Assembly (NCBI RefSeq): GCF_018687495.1
Contig: NZ_CP061293.1
Span: 1,240,001-1,304,000, forward strand
Direction: 5' to 3'
Source of the DNA: Polynucleobacter sp. MWH-Svant-W18
Lineage (GTDB): Bacteria; Pseudomonadota; Gammaproteobacteria; Burkholderiales; Burkholderiaceae
Length of the DNA: 64,000 nucleotides
Shown here: piece after piece, positions 36,465 through 45,871 of the stretch
Layout of the letters: every line of letters starts with the position of its first letter
Numbering within the stretch: position 1 is the first letter of the stretch
Notes under the pieces: generated by a model
What the model was told of the DNA's origin: nothing
Database searches by the model: none
What the model saw: the letters and a program-made list of their open reading frames with translations, nothing else
Made by a program: the position numbers and the translations under genes

Positions 36465-37340
36465 ATGAATCAGTCGATCCGCCCAAGGCGCTCTGTGCTC
36501 TACATGCCAGGAGCCAATACAAGAGCCTTAGAAAAGGCTAAGAGCCTGCCTGCTGATTCTCTGATACTCGATTTAGAGGATGCAGTAGCGCCGAACGCAA
36601 AAGTCGCTGCCAGAGAAAATATTCTGAGCGCCCTAGAGTCAGGGTTTGGATATCGTGAGGCGGTAGTCAGAATTAATGGTCTAAATACAGCTTGGGGACA
36701 ATCTGACTTAGCATTTTTTGCAAACAGCAAAGCAGATGCCATTCTCCTGCCTAAAGTAGAGTCGGCAACACAAGTTCTAGAGGTCGCCGCCCTACTTCAG
36801 AAAATGAACGCACCAAGCACTATGCGGATTTGGGCCATGATTGAGACGCCGTTAGCAATCTTCAAGCTAGAAGAAATCGCCAGCGCGCATCCATTGCTTG
36901 AAGCTCTAGTCTTAGGTACATCTGATCTTGTGAAAGATTTGCATGCTCGCCATACCCCCGATCGCATCGAGACTCAGACCGCACTCTCCCTCTCTGTATT
37001 GGCAGCCAGAGCCTATGGTCTATGTGTTTTGGATGGTGTTCATCTCTCATTAGATGATGAAACAGGACTAAAACTGTCTTGTATTCAGGGGAGAGATATG
37101 GGTTTTGATGGCAAGACCTTGATTCATCCAAATCAGATCGCACTTGCTAATGAAATTTTTGGGCCTTCCCCCGAGGAGATCCTTGAAGCCCAAAACAGAA
37201 TCGCCGCATATGATGCAGCGATTCAATCAGGCGCAGGGATTGCCGTCCTAAATGGCAAGTTGATTGAGGAACTCCACATTCAAGATGCCAAGAGAATCTT
37301 GGCCCTTGCAAAGGCAATTAGCGTTAGAGATAAATCTTAA
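36465..37340 (+). CDS. HpcH/HpaI-family CoA ester lyase (CitE-like)
   Basis: A TIM-barrel lyase of 291 residues. The family signatures RRSVLYMPGANTRALEKA, DSLILDLEDAVAP, RINGLNTAWGQSDLAF, LPKVESATQV and GFDGKTLIHPNQI are all present, including the acidic and arginine residues that bind Mg and the carboxylate. Relatives cleave malyl-CoA, beta-methylmalyl-CoA or citramalyl-CoA, or hydrolyse malyl-CoA. No citrate lyase alpha or gamma subunits are near, so CitE itself is unlikely. It overlaps the convergent permease by 4 bases. Confidence 0.85.
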   Translation: MNQSIRPRRSVLYMPGANTRALEKAKSLPADSLILDLEDAVAPNAKVAARENILSALESGFGYREAVVRINGLNTAWGQSDLAFFANSKADAILLPKVESATQVLEVAALLQKMNAPSTMRIWAMIETPLAIFKLEEIASAHPLLEALVLGTSDLVKDLHARHTPDRIETQTALSLSVLAARAYGLCVLDGVHLSLDDETGLKLSCIQGRDMGFDGKTLIHPNQIALANEIFGPSPEEILEAQNRIAAYDAAIQSGAGIAVLNGKLIEELHIQDAKRILALAKAISVRDKS

Positions 37341-38779
37341 GACTTCTTCAGGTATTGTTTAGCAGCAGCATTCTGAGCCGCAACCTTTTCCTCAAAGTCA
37401 GCAATCAGTTGCTTTTGCTTTGTACTTCTTCTAGTTTTAATTCGATACATCGCCCAAAGACCAATAAACCAAACTGGCAGAACAAAAAGAGCGATCCGAG
37501 TATCGTCATTGAGAGTCAACGCATAAATCACAATCCCAAAGAAAGCAAAAGCTACATACGGCATCACTTTGCCCAGCGGCATCTTAAACGCAGATTCATC
37601 ATGGGCTTGAGGTAGTCGTTTGCAATAGACTAAATAGGCCAACAAAATCATAGACCAGATGTAAATAAAGATTAAAGCGGATATCGTCCCTACTAACTCA
37701 AAAGCACTCATCATCGATTGAGTCGTGGTGAGCACTATAGATGCCGATAGAATGAGCCCCGTACCCAAGAATATTCCACCCGTCGGAATTTGATAGGTTG
37801 ATAACTTTCCAAAAATAGCGGGTGCATGGTGATTTTTAGATAAACCGTACAGCATTCTTGAAGTCGCATAGATACCGCTATTACTCGAAGAAGTTGCAGA
37901 ACTAATCACTACAGCATTAACGATTGAGGCAGCCGCAATCATGCCTACTAGAGAGAACATTCCCACAAAAGGACTTTGATCTGCAGGAATATCATTCCAT
38001 GGCGTTACCATCATTAAGACGGTGACTGTGCCAATATAGAAAATCATGATGCGCCAAGGAATCTTGCGAATGGCATCAGGAATCATTTTCTCGGGATCCT
38101 TAGCTTCCGCCATCATTGTGCCAACGACTTCCATACCAGCAAAAGCAAAGATGGTTGTCTGTAGACCCAAAAGCAATCCTGAAATTCCATTGGGGAAAAA
38201 TCCTCCATATGACCAGAGGTTGCTAATACGAGCCTGAATGCCACTCGGAGAAACAAAACCAGTAACAGCTAAGTAGAGTCCCAGGGCAATCAATCCAACA
38301 ATGGCAACGACTTTAATAATGGCCATCCAAAACTCCAGCTCACCAAATGCTTTCACAGACAGAATGTTCAGGGCCAGCAATAAGGCAATGAGTACTAGCG
38401 CAGAAATCCAAGGGGGTAGATTTGGCCACCAAAATGCGATATAGCCTGTAATGGCAATGATTTCTGCGATGGCCGCCACAATCCAGGCAAACCAATACGA
38501 CCAACCAACAAAAAATCCTGCAGCAGGCCCCAATATATCTTCAGAAAAATCTACAAAGGATTTGTACTCGAGGTTGTGCAGTAATAACTCACCCATTGCT
38601 CTCATCACAAAATAGAGCACTAAGCCGGTAATTGCATAGATCAAAATAATGCCAGGGCCCGCAAGTGAAATGGTTTTTCCAGAACCCATGAATAGACCAG
38701 TGCCAATACAGCCACCAATGGCAATCATCTCAATCTGGCGCTGGCCTAAACCCCGCTCTAGCTTTCTATCTTTGTTCAT
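37337..38779 (-). CDS. APC-family amino acid permease, CycA-like
   Basis: A 480-residue, 12-span amino acid:proton symporter. The N-terminal IEMIAIGGCIGTGLFMGSGKTISLAGPG and MRAMGELLLHNLEYKSF closely resemble CycA, the D-serine, D-alanine and glycine permease, and other members of its amino acid transporter subfamily. FAFAGMEVVGTMMAEAKDP is the family's central signature. Specificity cannot be fixed by eye. It lies 28 bases after the RND pump on the same strand, so read-through from the efflux operon is possible. Confidence 0.85.
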   Translation of the reverse strand: MNKDRKLERGLGQRQIEMIAIGGCIGTGLFMGSGKTISLAGPGIILIYAITGLVLYFVMRAMGELLLHNLEYKSFVDFSEDILGPAAGFFVGWSYWFAWIVAAIAEIIAITGYIAFWWPNLPPWISALVLIALLLALNILSVKAFGELEFWMAIIKVVAIVGLIALGLYLAVTGFVSPSGIQARISNLWSYGGFFPNGISGLLLGLQTTIFAFAGMEVVGTMMAEAKDPEKMIPDAIRKIPWRIMIFYIGTVTVLMMVTPWNDIPADQSPFVGMFSLVGMIAAASIVNAVVISSATSSSNSGIYATSRMLYGLSKNHHAPAIFGKLSTYQIPTGGIFLGTGLILSASIVLTTTQSMMSAFELVGTISALIFIYIWSMILLAYLVYCKRLPQAHDESAFKMPLGKVMPYVAFAFFGIVIYALTLNDDTRIALFVLPVWFIGLWAMYRIKTRRSTKQKQLIADFEEKVAAQNAAAKQYLKKS

Positions 38780-38807
38780 ATCTATCCTTACTAATTTTGA
38801 TGCTTAC

Positions 38808-41800
38808 TTAATTTGAGGCTAATTTACGCGCTTCAATTTTCTCTTGCTTTTTCTTTTCACGATTCTCAAAGAAGGTTTCGATTTCTACATAGAAAATAGG
38901 GACTAGAGCTACCGCCAAACAGGTTGAGGCAATCATGCCACTAAATACGGTGATACCGAGCGAGATCCGCGCTGCTGCCCCAGCACCAGTTGACATCAGC
39001 AAAGGCATTACACCCAAGATAAAGGCAATCGAGGTCATCACAATTGGTCTAAAACGCTCTTTGGAAGCTTCTAGGGCCGCATCAACAAAACTCATCCCCT
39101 TTTGCCTGCACTCAATAGCAACTTCAACAATCAAAATGGAGTTCTTACAAGAAAGTGCAATCATCAGGACTAGGCCAATCTGCACATAAATATTATTTGG
39201 TAGCCCAGTCAGCAATAAAGCGATGACGGTACCCGATAATGAGAGTGGCACTGCAGTTAATACTGCTAAAGGTGCAATCCAAGTTTCATATTGCGCTGCA
39301 AGCACCAGATAGACCAACAAGATCGAGAGTGCAAAAATCAGAATCACGGTATTACCAACGAGTTTTTCCTGATAAGACATGCCTGCCCACTGATAGGTTA
39401 CGCCATCTGGCAAAGTTCGGTTAGCCAGTGCCTCTAAAGCCTTGATGGCCTCTCCAGAACTGTATCCATCCTTCGCAGCGCCAAGCACAGCAGCTGATGG
39501 ATAGAGCTGGAACTGAGATGCGAAGGCTGGACCAGTAACCTCTTTCACATCAATAAATGATCCAAGAGGTACCATGCTTCCGCTCTTATTTTTGACATAC
39601 AAGCGATTGAGTTGATCAACGGTACTGCGGTATTTTCCATCTGCCTGAACATACACCTGATAGGTTTGTCCATACTTGAAAAATTGATTGACATATGTAG
39701 AGCCTACATATGATTGCAGCACATCATAAGCATCCCCAATTGCTACCCCAACCGTTTCAGCTCTTGCTACATTGAAACTCAACTCTAGTTGTGGAACATT
39801 GTTTTGGAAAGGTGTGAAGGCAGCCATGATTTCTGGAAGTTTTTGCGCCTGATCAATAAAATTCTTAGTAGCGGCATCTAACTTGGCAAAGTTATTACTA
39901 CCATCAGTCAACATCAAGCGCATTTCAAAGCCGCCAGAAAGACCTAAACCAGGAATGGCTGGTGGTAAGAGCACAAAGGACTTCAGTTCTTGAACTTGCT
40001 TGAGGCCTTCGTTCATATTCATGTAGATACTACGCAGGTCCTCACCCTTACCGCGCTCATCCCACTTTTTCATAATCACATAAATCGCACCGGAGTTTGA
40101 CTGTGAAGTACTGTTATTCAATAAATTAATGCCACCAATGACAACCGCAGTATCAACTCCAGGAATTTTTTTCAGTACATCCACTGCCTTCTTCATGCCA
40201 GCTTCTGTCCGCTGCAAAGAGGCTGCATCTGGCAGCGTAGTGGATACCACTAAATATCCCTGGTCTTCATTCGGAATAAATCCTGAAGGAACAAACATCA
40301 AACCTACCAGCGAGGCAATAATAATGATGATGCCGACCGTAGCACCCTTGGCGCGATGATTCATAAGATGTTGAATTTGATGTTCATACCAGGTGGACAG
40401 CCGATTGAAATACAAATCAAACTTTTGATAAAACTTATTTTTAACTAAATTCGGATCAATCGGTTTTAAATATTGAGCAGACTGAGTTGGCTTTAAAGTG
40501 ATCGCGTTGATACCGCTGATTAACGCTGTAGCAGCAATTACCAAAGCAAATTGGCGGTACATCTGCCCAGTAATCCCAGAGATGAATGAGGCAGGAATAA
40601 ATACTGCCATTAAGACCAGAGTGATACCAATGATCGGCCCCATTAATTGGGTCATCGCATCAATGGCGCCTTGCCTTGGCGACTCACCCTCTTCTACTTT
40701 TTTGGAGACGGCCTCCACCACCACAATCGCATCATCGACCACAATGCCGATACATAAAACAATGGCAAACAAAGTTAAGAGATTGATGGAGAAGCCAAGA
40801 GCGGCCATACAAGCGAATGCACCAATGATGGTGACCGGCACTGTCGTTGCTGGTACCAAGGTAGCCCGCCAGTTCTGCAAGAAAATCATGATTACCAGCA
40901 ATACTAAGATGCCAGCCTCATAAAGTGTTTTGTAGACTTCATGGATTGAGGCTTGCACGAACATCGTGGTATCAAATGGAATTGCCCATGAGACTTCTTT
41001 AGGCAAAGTCTTTTGAATTTGTTGCATTTCAGTACGGACAGCATTTGCTGTTGCAATCGCATTCGCACCAGGCATTTGATAGATCGCAATACCGCCAGCA
41101 GCTCTTTCATCAATCTTGAAGAACTGGCTGTAGTTTTGGCTACCCATTTCAATCCGAGCAATATCTCGTAAATAAGTAATTTCAGCCTTGCTACCAGTCT
41201 TCACCACAATCCTGCCAAACTGCTCTGGCGTTGTCATGGCGCTAGTCACATTCAGAGTGAGCTGAAAATCCTGACCCAAGGGTGTGGGAGGTGCACCAAT
41301 TTGCCCTGATGTCAGCAAGATATTTTGTCGATTGATCGCGCTAATCACATCGTTTGGCGTCAGATTGCGCATCTTCAACTGAGCGGGGTCTAGCCAAACG
41401 CGCATACTGTAATTGCCCACACCAAATACGTTCGCGGCAGCAACGCCTGGTATGCGTGCCAAACGCTGTTGCAATTTGAGGTTTGCAAGGTTACTTAAAA
41501 ATAAACCGTCGTGATCTGGATTGGATGAAGTGAGGGTGACAAACTGCAAAATCGCAGTTGACTGCGTTCGTGTAGTGACGCCCTGCTTCTGGACTGCCTG
41601 AGGTAAAGAAGGTACTGCAATTGCGACGCGGTTTTGTACATTCACCTGTGCCAAATCAGGATCAGTACCGACTTTAAAGGTCACCGTTAAAGTGTAATTA
41701 CCATCGTTAGTGGATGAAGACTCCATATAGAGCATTCCATCAACACCATTGACTTGGGTCTCAATATTACTTGCTACTAATTGCTGCACTAAGGTTGCAC

Positions 41801-41960
41801 TGGCACCTGGATAGCGTGTAGTCACCTGAATGGTAGGGGGAACAATGTCCGGATACTGTGATATCGGCAAGCCGAATATCGATACAGCACCTATCAACAT
41901 CATCAATAGAGCAATGACGTTGGCCAGTACTGGCCGCTCAATGAAAAATTTAGATAGCAT
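38808..41960 (-). CDS. RND efflux pump, inner-membrane transporter (AcrB/MexB-like)
   Basis: A hydrophobe/amphiphile exporter of 1050 residues, the normal length for AcrB-type pumps. It opens MLSKFFIERPVLANVIALLMMLIG and shows two repeats of a span plus large periplasmic loop. The proton-relay motif GIVVDDAIVVVEAV lies in span 4, with the C-terminal repeat SCKNSILIVE. The frame extends 11 codons upstream into the adaptor gene; the internal ATG at 41960 is the family start, 10 bases after the adaptor stop. Confidence 0.93.
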   Translation of the reverse strand: MLSKFFIERPVLANVIALLMMLIGAVSIFGLPISQYPDIVPPTIQVTTRYPGASATLVQQLVASNIETQVNGVDGMLYMESSSTNDGNYTLTVTFKVGTDPDLAQVNVQNRVAIAVPSLPQAVQKQGVTTRTQSTAILQFVTLTSSNPDHDGLFLSNLANLKLQQRLARIPGVAAANVFGVGNYSMRVWLDPAQLKMRNLTPNDVISAINRQNILLTSGQIGAPPTPLGQDFQLTLNVTSAMTTPEQFGRIVVKTGSKAEITYLRDIARIEMGSQNYSQFFKIDERAAGGIAIYQMPGANAIATANAVRTEMQQIQKTLPKEVSWAIPFDTTMFVQASIHEVYKTLYEAGILVLLVIMIFLQNWRATLVPATTVPVTIIGAFACMAALGFSINLLTLFAIVLCIGIVVDDAIVVVEAVSKKVEEGESPRQGAIDAMTQLMGPIIGITLVLMAVFIPASFISGITGQMYRQFALVIAATALISGINAITLKPTQSAQYLKPIDPNLVKNKFYQKFDLYFNRLSTWYEHQIQHLMNHRAKGATVGIIIIIASLVGLMFVPSGFIPNEDQGYLVVSTTLPDAASLQRTEAGMKKAVDVLKKIPGVDTAVVIGGINLLNNSTSQSNSGAIYVIMKKWDERGKGEDLRSIYMNMNEGLKQVQELKSFVLLPPAIPGLGLSGGFEMRLMLTDGSNNFAKLDAATKNFIDQAQKLPEIMAAFTPFQNNVPQLELSFNVARAETVGVAIGDAYDVLQSYVGSTYVNQFFKYGQTYQVYVQADGKYRSTVDQLNRLYVKNKSGSMVPLGSFIDVKEVTGPAFASQFQLYPSAAVLGAAKDGYSSGEAIKALEALANRTLPDGVTYQWAGMSYQEKLVGNTVILIFALSILLVYLVLAAQYETWIAPLAVLTAVPLSLSGTVIALLLTGLPNNIYVQIGLVLMIALSCKNSILIVEVAIECRQKGMSFVDAALEASKERFRPIVMTSIAFILGVMPLLMSTGAGAAARISLGITVFSGMIASTCLAVALVPIFYVEIETFFENREKKKQEKIEARKLASN

Positions 41961-41970
41961 ATTTACTGAA

Positions 41971-43224
41971 TCAACGGAGCGTAATTGGCTCAAGCGTCAC
42001 TTGGCTTGGGTTTGCCAATTGATTGATGCTCAGATTGATAAAGCCATTAATGACTACTTGACTGCTAGCTGTTAAGCCTTTGCTTACCTCAACATATTTC
42101 GCAAAGTTCTGCCCAAGGACAATATCTTGACGCTGCGCTCTTTTTGCTGCATCCAAGACGTAGACATAATCACCTACTTGATCTGTCATGACTGCAGTTC
42201 TTGGTAACAATAATGCTTGTCTAGGTGGGCCATACTGGGCCATAACGCGCGCATATAGACCAGGAATAAGTTGATATTGCTCATTCTTAAAAATGCCACG
42301 CAATTGTAAAGAACCTGTTTCAGTAGAAATCAAGTTGGCCGCATAGTCTAAGACCCCTTCATGCGGATATCCAGTATCACCTTGAAGCCCAACAAATACA
42401 GGTAAGGTGTTGACCTCTGATTTACGCTCTGCGTTCTGATCCACACCCTTCTCAAACTTTAAGAAATCACGTTCATTGATCGAAAAATAGACATAAATTG
42501 GAGAGATCTGCTGAATAGTAGAGAGTTGCACTCCTTTAGAAGTTGTATCTAAATACGTACCGACATCCAATAAATGTTTACCCATCAACCCATCAAATGG
42601 CGCGCGGATTTCGGTATAGCCTAAATTAATTTTTGCGAGCGTTAAGTTAGCTTCCGATTGTTGGTACTGGGATAAGGCTTTATCCACCGCCGCTTGTGAG
42701 GTAGCGTTTTCTTTCAGCAAAGATCTCTGACGAGAGTACTCGCTCTTCGCTTCGGTATAAATCGCTTGTTTTAATTTGACCTCCTGAATATAGGTATCTT
42801 GCTCGATTACAAATAGCAGGTCTCCTTTTTTCACCATGGCACCGTCCGCAAAGCCAATCTTGGTAAGGTAACCCTTCACGCGTGCATCTAAGTTGACAGT
42901 AAGGTAAGGGTCTACGATGCCATCGAAGGTGGCATAGCTACGCACTTCTTGGGAGAGCGGCAATGCTGTTGTCACGGGAACTGGCGCTTGCTTGATCTCT
43001 TTTCCACAAGACTTCAGACAAATAATCACAATGAGTGCAAACAAAACCAAAATAGAGATACCTATCGTTCTTGGGGATAACTTTTTATTAACAACAGGAA
43101 TATTGATCTGACTGAGTTTCTCTAAGAGCGCATTCCAACGCGACACCAGCGAAACTCGGAGTGGCTCAACTTGCTCCTGTAACTTGGTCAGCAAAAGTTT
43201 GGCTTTTAATAAAAGTTCTTTCAT
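41971..43224 (-). CDS. RND efflux periplasmic adaptor with N-terminal membrane anchor
   Basis: A membrane-fusion protein of 417 residues. The adaptor core shows VDPYLTVNLDARVKGYLTKIGFADGAMVKKGDLLFVIE (lipoyl domain, first half), a coiled hairpin (about 150-205), GYTEIRAPFDGLMGKHLLDVG (second half) and beta-barrel segments. Unusually, about 52 residues precede a single span (about 53-70), where most adaptors have a short signal or lipoprotein leader. It overlaps the outer-membrane factor by 4 bases and bridges it to the pump. Confidence 0.9.
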   Translation of the reverse strand: MKELLLKAKLLLTKLQEQVEPLRVSLVSRWNALLEKLSQINIPVVNKKLSPRTIGISILVLFALIVIICLKSCGKEIKQAPVPVTTALPLSQEVRSYATFDGIVDPYLTVNLDARVKGYLTKIGFADGAMVKKGDLLFVIEQDTYIQEVKLKQAIYTEAKSEYSRQRSLLKENATSQAAVDKALSQYQQSEANLTLAKINLGYTEIRAPFDGLMGKHLLDVGTYLDTTSKGVQLSTIQQISPIYVYFSINERDFLKFEKGVDQNAERKSEVNTLPVFVGLQGDTGYPHEGVLDYAANLISTETGSLQLRGIFKNEQYQLIPGLYARVMAQYGPPRQALLLPRTAVMTDQVGDYVYVLDAAKRAQRQDIVLGQNFAKYVEVSKGLTASSQVVINGFINLSINQLANPSQVTLEPITLR

Positions 43225-44870
43225 GGTGCTGCGCTTCCCTGAGTCGGTGTAGAAGGTTTATTGGGTACTACAGGCTTAGAAGGATCGGGAGTATCAACCA
43301 CCAGTTTTCCTGCCTGAACATTTAGTGGATCACCAGTTTTTGTCAGCACATTACCCCAATCAGTACGGTCATTCATATTGGCAATCATGGTGTCTGGTAA
43401 TTTTGGAGCAGTCATATCCGCTGTCCAGCCACCACCGAGTGCTTTAAACGCACCAACATAGCCAATGAGCTCGTTAGATTTTGTTTGCACTAAGGAGCTC
43501 TGAATATTTAACAATGATTGTTGAGCAGTAATCACCGTGGTGTAGTCATTCTGTCCGGCCTTGTAGCGCTCTAAGGCTAAATCTGCAGCACTCTTGGCGG
43601 CGATGACCCCGCGACCTAAATCCTCTTTAGAGCTTTTGGTAGTGGAAATGGTAATGAGGGAATCTTCAACTTCCTTTTGGGCCACCAGCACTTGATTTTG
43701 GTAAGCCAGCAGATTTTGCTGAAACACGGCATCCTGCACGCGCACTTGATCCACAATTGCGCCTCGATAGAACAAAGGCAAATAGAGTCCAGCAGTCACA
43801 CCAGAGGAGTTATTACCCCAGCTAAATAAGTTTGGTGAAGTTAAGCCGCCGTAATTGGAAGTTGCATAACCAAATGTCCCGCCCAAGGTAAATGTTGGAT
43901 AGAGCTGGGCTTTATTCACACCAATCAAAGCAGATTGAGCCGCCGCATTAAATTCTGCCTGAAGGACATCGGGACGACGCCGCAATAAATCGATTGGCAT
44001 ACCAACGCCTAACTCAGTAGGCGGCCTCAAAGAGCCTTTGGTTGCCCCATAGGTCTTTTCATAATAATCAGGAGGCTCACCCAATAAGATGCTCATCGCA
44101 TGTTGAGACTTTTTGAGATTGGCAATTAAACCAGGGATCTGAGCTTTAGTCTGCTCATATTGTGCTTGCGCTTGACTAAGATCGAGCATAGAAGTCGCGC
44201 CATATTTAAAGCGCGCACTGGCAATGCGTAGGCTTTCCTTTTGCAACTCCAAATTGGTTTTAGAAACAGCAATCAATTCCTCATAGTTCCGAATATTGAT
44301 ATAGGTATTGGCAACGTCAGCCGTTAAGGAAACATCTGCAGAGTAATAAGCAGCTACGCCAGAAAAGTAAGCATTCAAAGAGCTTTCAATACCACGCCTT
44401 GCTTTTCCCCAAAAATCCAACTCCCAATTAAATTGCACCAATATATTTTTGGCTACTAGATTATTAGGATCGTTAATCGCTTCTTGGATTGCACTATTCC
44501 GATTATTGGAATACGTACCACTCAATGCTGCTGATGGTAAAAGCGCCGCATCACTCACACCAAGTTGAGCCTGCAATTGATAAATCCGTAATGCAGTTTG
44601 TTGCAGCGTTAAATTCTGTGCTGTGGCTTGCTTTAACAACTGATTCAGAGTTGGATCGTTAAAACTTTCCCACCACTGCACTGGATCCAGAATCTTGTTG
44701 GAATTCTCACCTAAAGACTCTGTGAACTCGGTTTGAGTTGGCGCACGGTATTGCTCGCCAGTCTTGACCGCAGGTCTTGAATAATCAGGTCCGACCATAA
44801 AACAAGCAGTTAGCCCAGTTGTAGCCGCTAGGGCTGCTAAATAGGCTATCGTTTTTTTAGGAAAAAGCAT
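43221..44870 (-). CDS. outer-membrane efflux lipoprotein (NodT/OprM family)
   Basis: A TolC-like channel subunit of 549 residues, first gene of the operon. The lipobox L20-T21-A22-C23 precedes FMVGPDYSRPAV, the standard start of NodT-family lipoproteins. Two outer-membrane efflux repeats follow (ELDFWGKARRGIESSLNAYF, LRRRPDVLQAEFNAAAQSALIGVNKAQLYP and ALERYKAGQNDYTTVITAQQ). A proline-rich tail (last 25 residues, PDPSKPVVPNKPSTP) is an unusual extension. It needs the pump and adaptor encoded next. Confidence 0.92.
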   Translation of the reverse strand: MLFPKKTIAYLAALAATTGLTACFMVGPDYSRPAVKTGEQYRAPTQTEFTESLGENSNKILDPVQWWESFNDPTLNQLLKQATAQNLTLQQTALRIYQLQAQLGVSDAALLPSAALSGTYSNNRNSAIQEAINDPNNLVAKNILVQFNWELDFWGKARRGIESSLNAYFSGVAAYYSADVSLTADVANTYINIRNYEELIAVSKTNLELQKESLRIASARFKYGATSMLDLSQAQAQYEQTKAQIPGLIANLKKSQHAMSILLGEPPDYYEKTYGATKGSLRPPTELGVGMPIDLLRRRPDVLQAEFNAAAQSALIGVNKAQLYPTFTLGGTFGYATSNYGGLTSPNLFSWGNNSSGVTAGLYLPLFYRGAIVDQVRVQDAVFQQNLLAYQNQVLVAQKEVEDSLITISTTKSSKEDLGRGVIAAKSAADLALERYKAGQNDYTTVITAQQSLLNIQSSLVQTKSNELIGYVGAFKALGGGWTADMTAPKLPDTMIANMNDRTDWGNVLTKTGDPLNVQAGKLVVDTPDPSKPVVPNKPSTPTQGSAAP

Positions 44871-44912
44871 GCAAAAGTGGGTGATTTCAGATAAAGATCA
44901 TTGAATATTAAC

Positions 44913-44931
44913 CTTGAACACACTATTCAAG
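44913..44931. promoter_or_regulatory. operator-like dyad upstream of the RND operon
   Basis: CTTGAA and TTCAAG are exact inverted repeats separated by seven bases, 43-61 bases before the first efflux gene. A minus-strand promoter candidate (TTGAAT, 17 bases, TATTCA) runs through it, so a bound protein would interfere with polymerase. No regulator gene is adjacent. Confidence 0.4.
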
Positions 44932-45227
44932 TTCAGCTGGGATTATCAACCACCCCTTGCTGGGGCTGCGTAGCCAGGATTATTAGGCTTTATGGCCTTG
45001 AGAGGCTTATATCTAGGTAGATATGCTGACTCACTCCAATATCCCAACACTCCGAGGATTTCCATCGCTCGATGCATTGAGATGACAGAAAAATGACTTG
45101 CACAACATCAGTGCTAGAAAAAGATATTTTCTAGAATGGAGTGGCCCAAAAGCCTTTAGCACAGCCATTCTTCCTCGAATTTGGCATACACAAAAATGGT
45201 GCATACGATTTTCAAAATTGTGCAGAA

Positions 45228-45264
45228 TGCAAGGGAATGCCCCTTTGCACACCCTAAGATAGGG
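45228..45264 (+). repeat. tandem hairpins directly before a small gene
   Basis: TGCAAGGG (45228-45235) pairs with CCCTTTGCA (45241-45249) with one bulged base. CCCTA (45252-45256) pairs with TAGGG (45260-45264), ending two bases before the ATG at 45266. Together they could mask the ribosome entry region of the 72-residue protein. Confidence 0.45.
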
Positions 45265-45265
45265 C

Positions 45266-45484
45266 ATGCGTATCAAGATCACCAAAAGCCTTGTACTGAG
45301 CGCTCAGATACAAGAAACAGAAACGATTCCCGAGGCACTCTTTCCTGAAGGGGAGTATTTGGCCAATCTGACCCCAGAGGGAAAGATTGAGGTAATCAAT
45401 ATCAAGAAGATCAAAGCGCTCTTTTCTTTTTCCCAGTTCAGAGAAAAAGTCTCACAAGGTGACTTTGTTGTAGTTGAAGCTTAG
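45266..45484 (+). CDS. small hypothetical protein (72 residues)
   Basis: A 72-codon frame with protein-like composition: alternating hydrophobic residues suggest a beta-rich fold (LVLSAQIQETETI, GEYLANLTPEGKIEVINIKKI), ending GDFVVVEA. No family is recognised and there is no signal or membrane segment. A good ribosome site is missing; AGGG is too close to the ATG and is buried in a hairpin. It converges on the next minus-strand gene with 9 bases between stops. I consider it more likely real than not. Confidence 0.5.
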   Translation: MRIKITKSLVLSAQIQETETIPEALFPEGEYLANLTPEGKIEVINIKKIKALFSFSQFREKVSQGDFVVVEA

Positions 45485-45493
45485 TGATTCAAA

Positions 45494-45871
45494 TTAGTGA
45501 TCTAAATCTAAACTCTGGACTAAGCTAGCAAGCTTCACTAAGGCTTCGAAGGCTCCTGAAGAGCTGGACTCGACATCCAGATTCTCCCAATTAAATTCTA
45601 GGGAAAAGTGGGCGGACTCAATAATCAACTCATAACTAGAGGAAGCTTTATGACTCGGGTTAGCATCTAACTGCTCAGTAACTGGGACCGCAAGCACCTT
45701 GATGCCCTCTAGCAATAATTGAACCTCAGCATTAGATAGCTCTCGGGTATGCAAGACATCGTCAGTTCTTTTGATGGATATCTTTGAGACTTCATCAATG
45801 ACTACTTCATATTGATTTAAGCCCAAATCAAACCAAACAGTTAACTCTAGGGCAATTGGGTAAGTATTCAT
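45494..45871 (-). CDS. hypothetical protein (125 residues)
   Basis: A soluble, acidic 125-residue protein with alternating strands (IALELTVWFDLGLNQYEVVIDEV, YELIIESAHFSLEFNW) and a serine-rich loop (SSSSGAF). It resembles no family I can name. Its ATG directly abuts the stop of the preceding zinc-binding protein gene, a coupling that implies the two are made together. Confidence 0.65.
   Translation of the reverse strand: MNTYPIALELTVWFDLGLNQYEVVIDEVSKISIKRTDDVLHTRELSNAEVQLLLEGIKVLAVPVTEQLDANPSHKASSSYELIIESAHFSLEFNWENLDVESSSSGAFEALVKLASLVQSLDLDH

Larger units (their letters stand above)
44871..45265. other. 395-base intergenic region before the efflux operon
   Basis: No protein gene is supported; an 84-codon minus-strand frame overlaps the small plus-strand gene and looks random. 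The efflux promoter should lie at the left end, where CTTGAA (44913-44918) and TTCAAG (44926-44931) form a dyad. A minus-strand TTGAAT-N17-TATTCA pair overlaps that dyad. At the right end two hairpins precede the small gene (45228-45264). The middle third shows nothing I can name. Confidence 0.5.

Noticed and set aside
45031..45285. 84-codon minus-strand frame in the efflux intergenic region
   Set aside because: Rich in Cys, His and Arg without a pattern, overlaps the small plus-strand gene, and has no ribosome site I could support.
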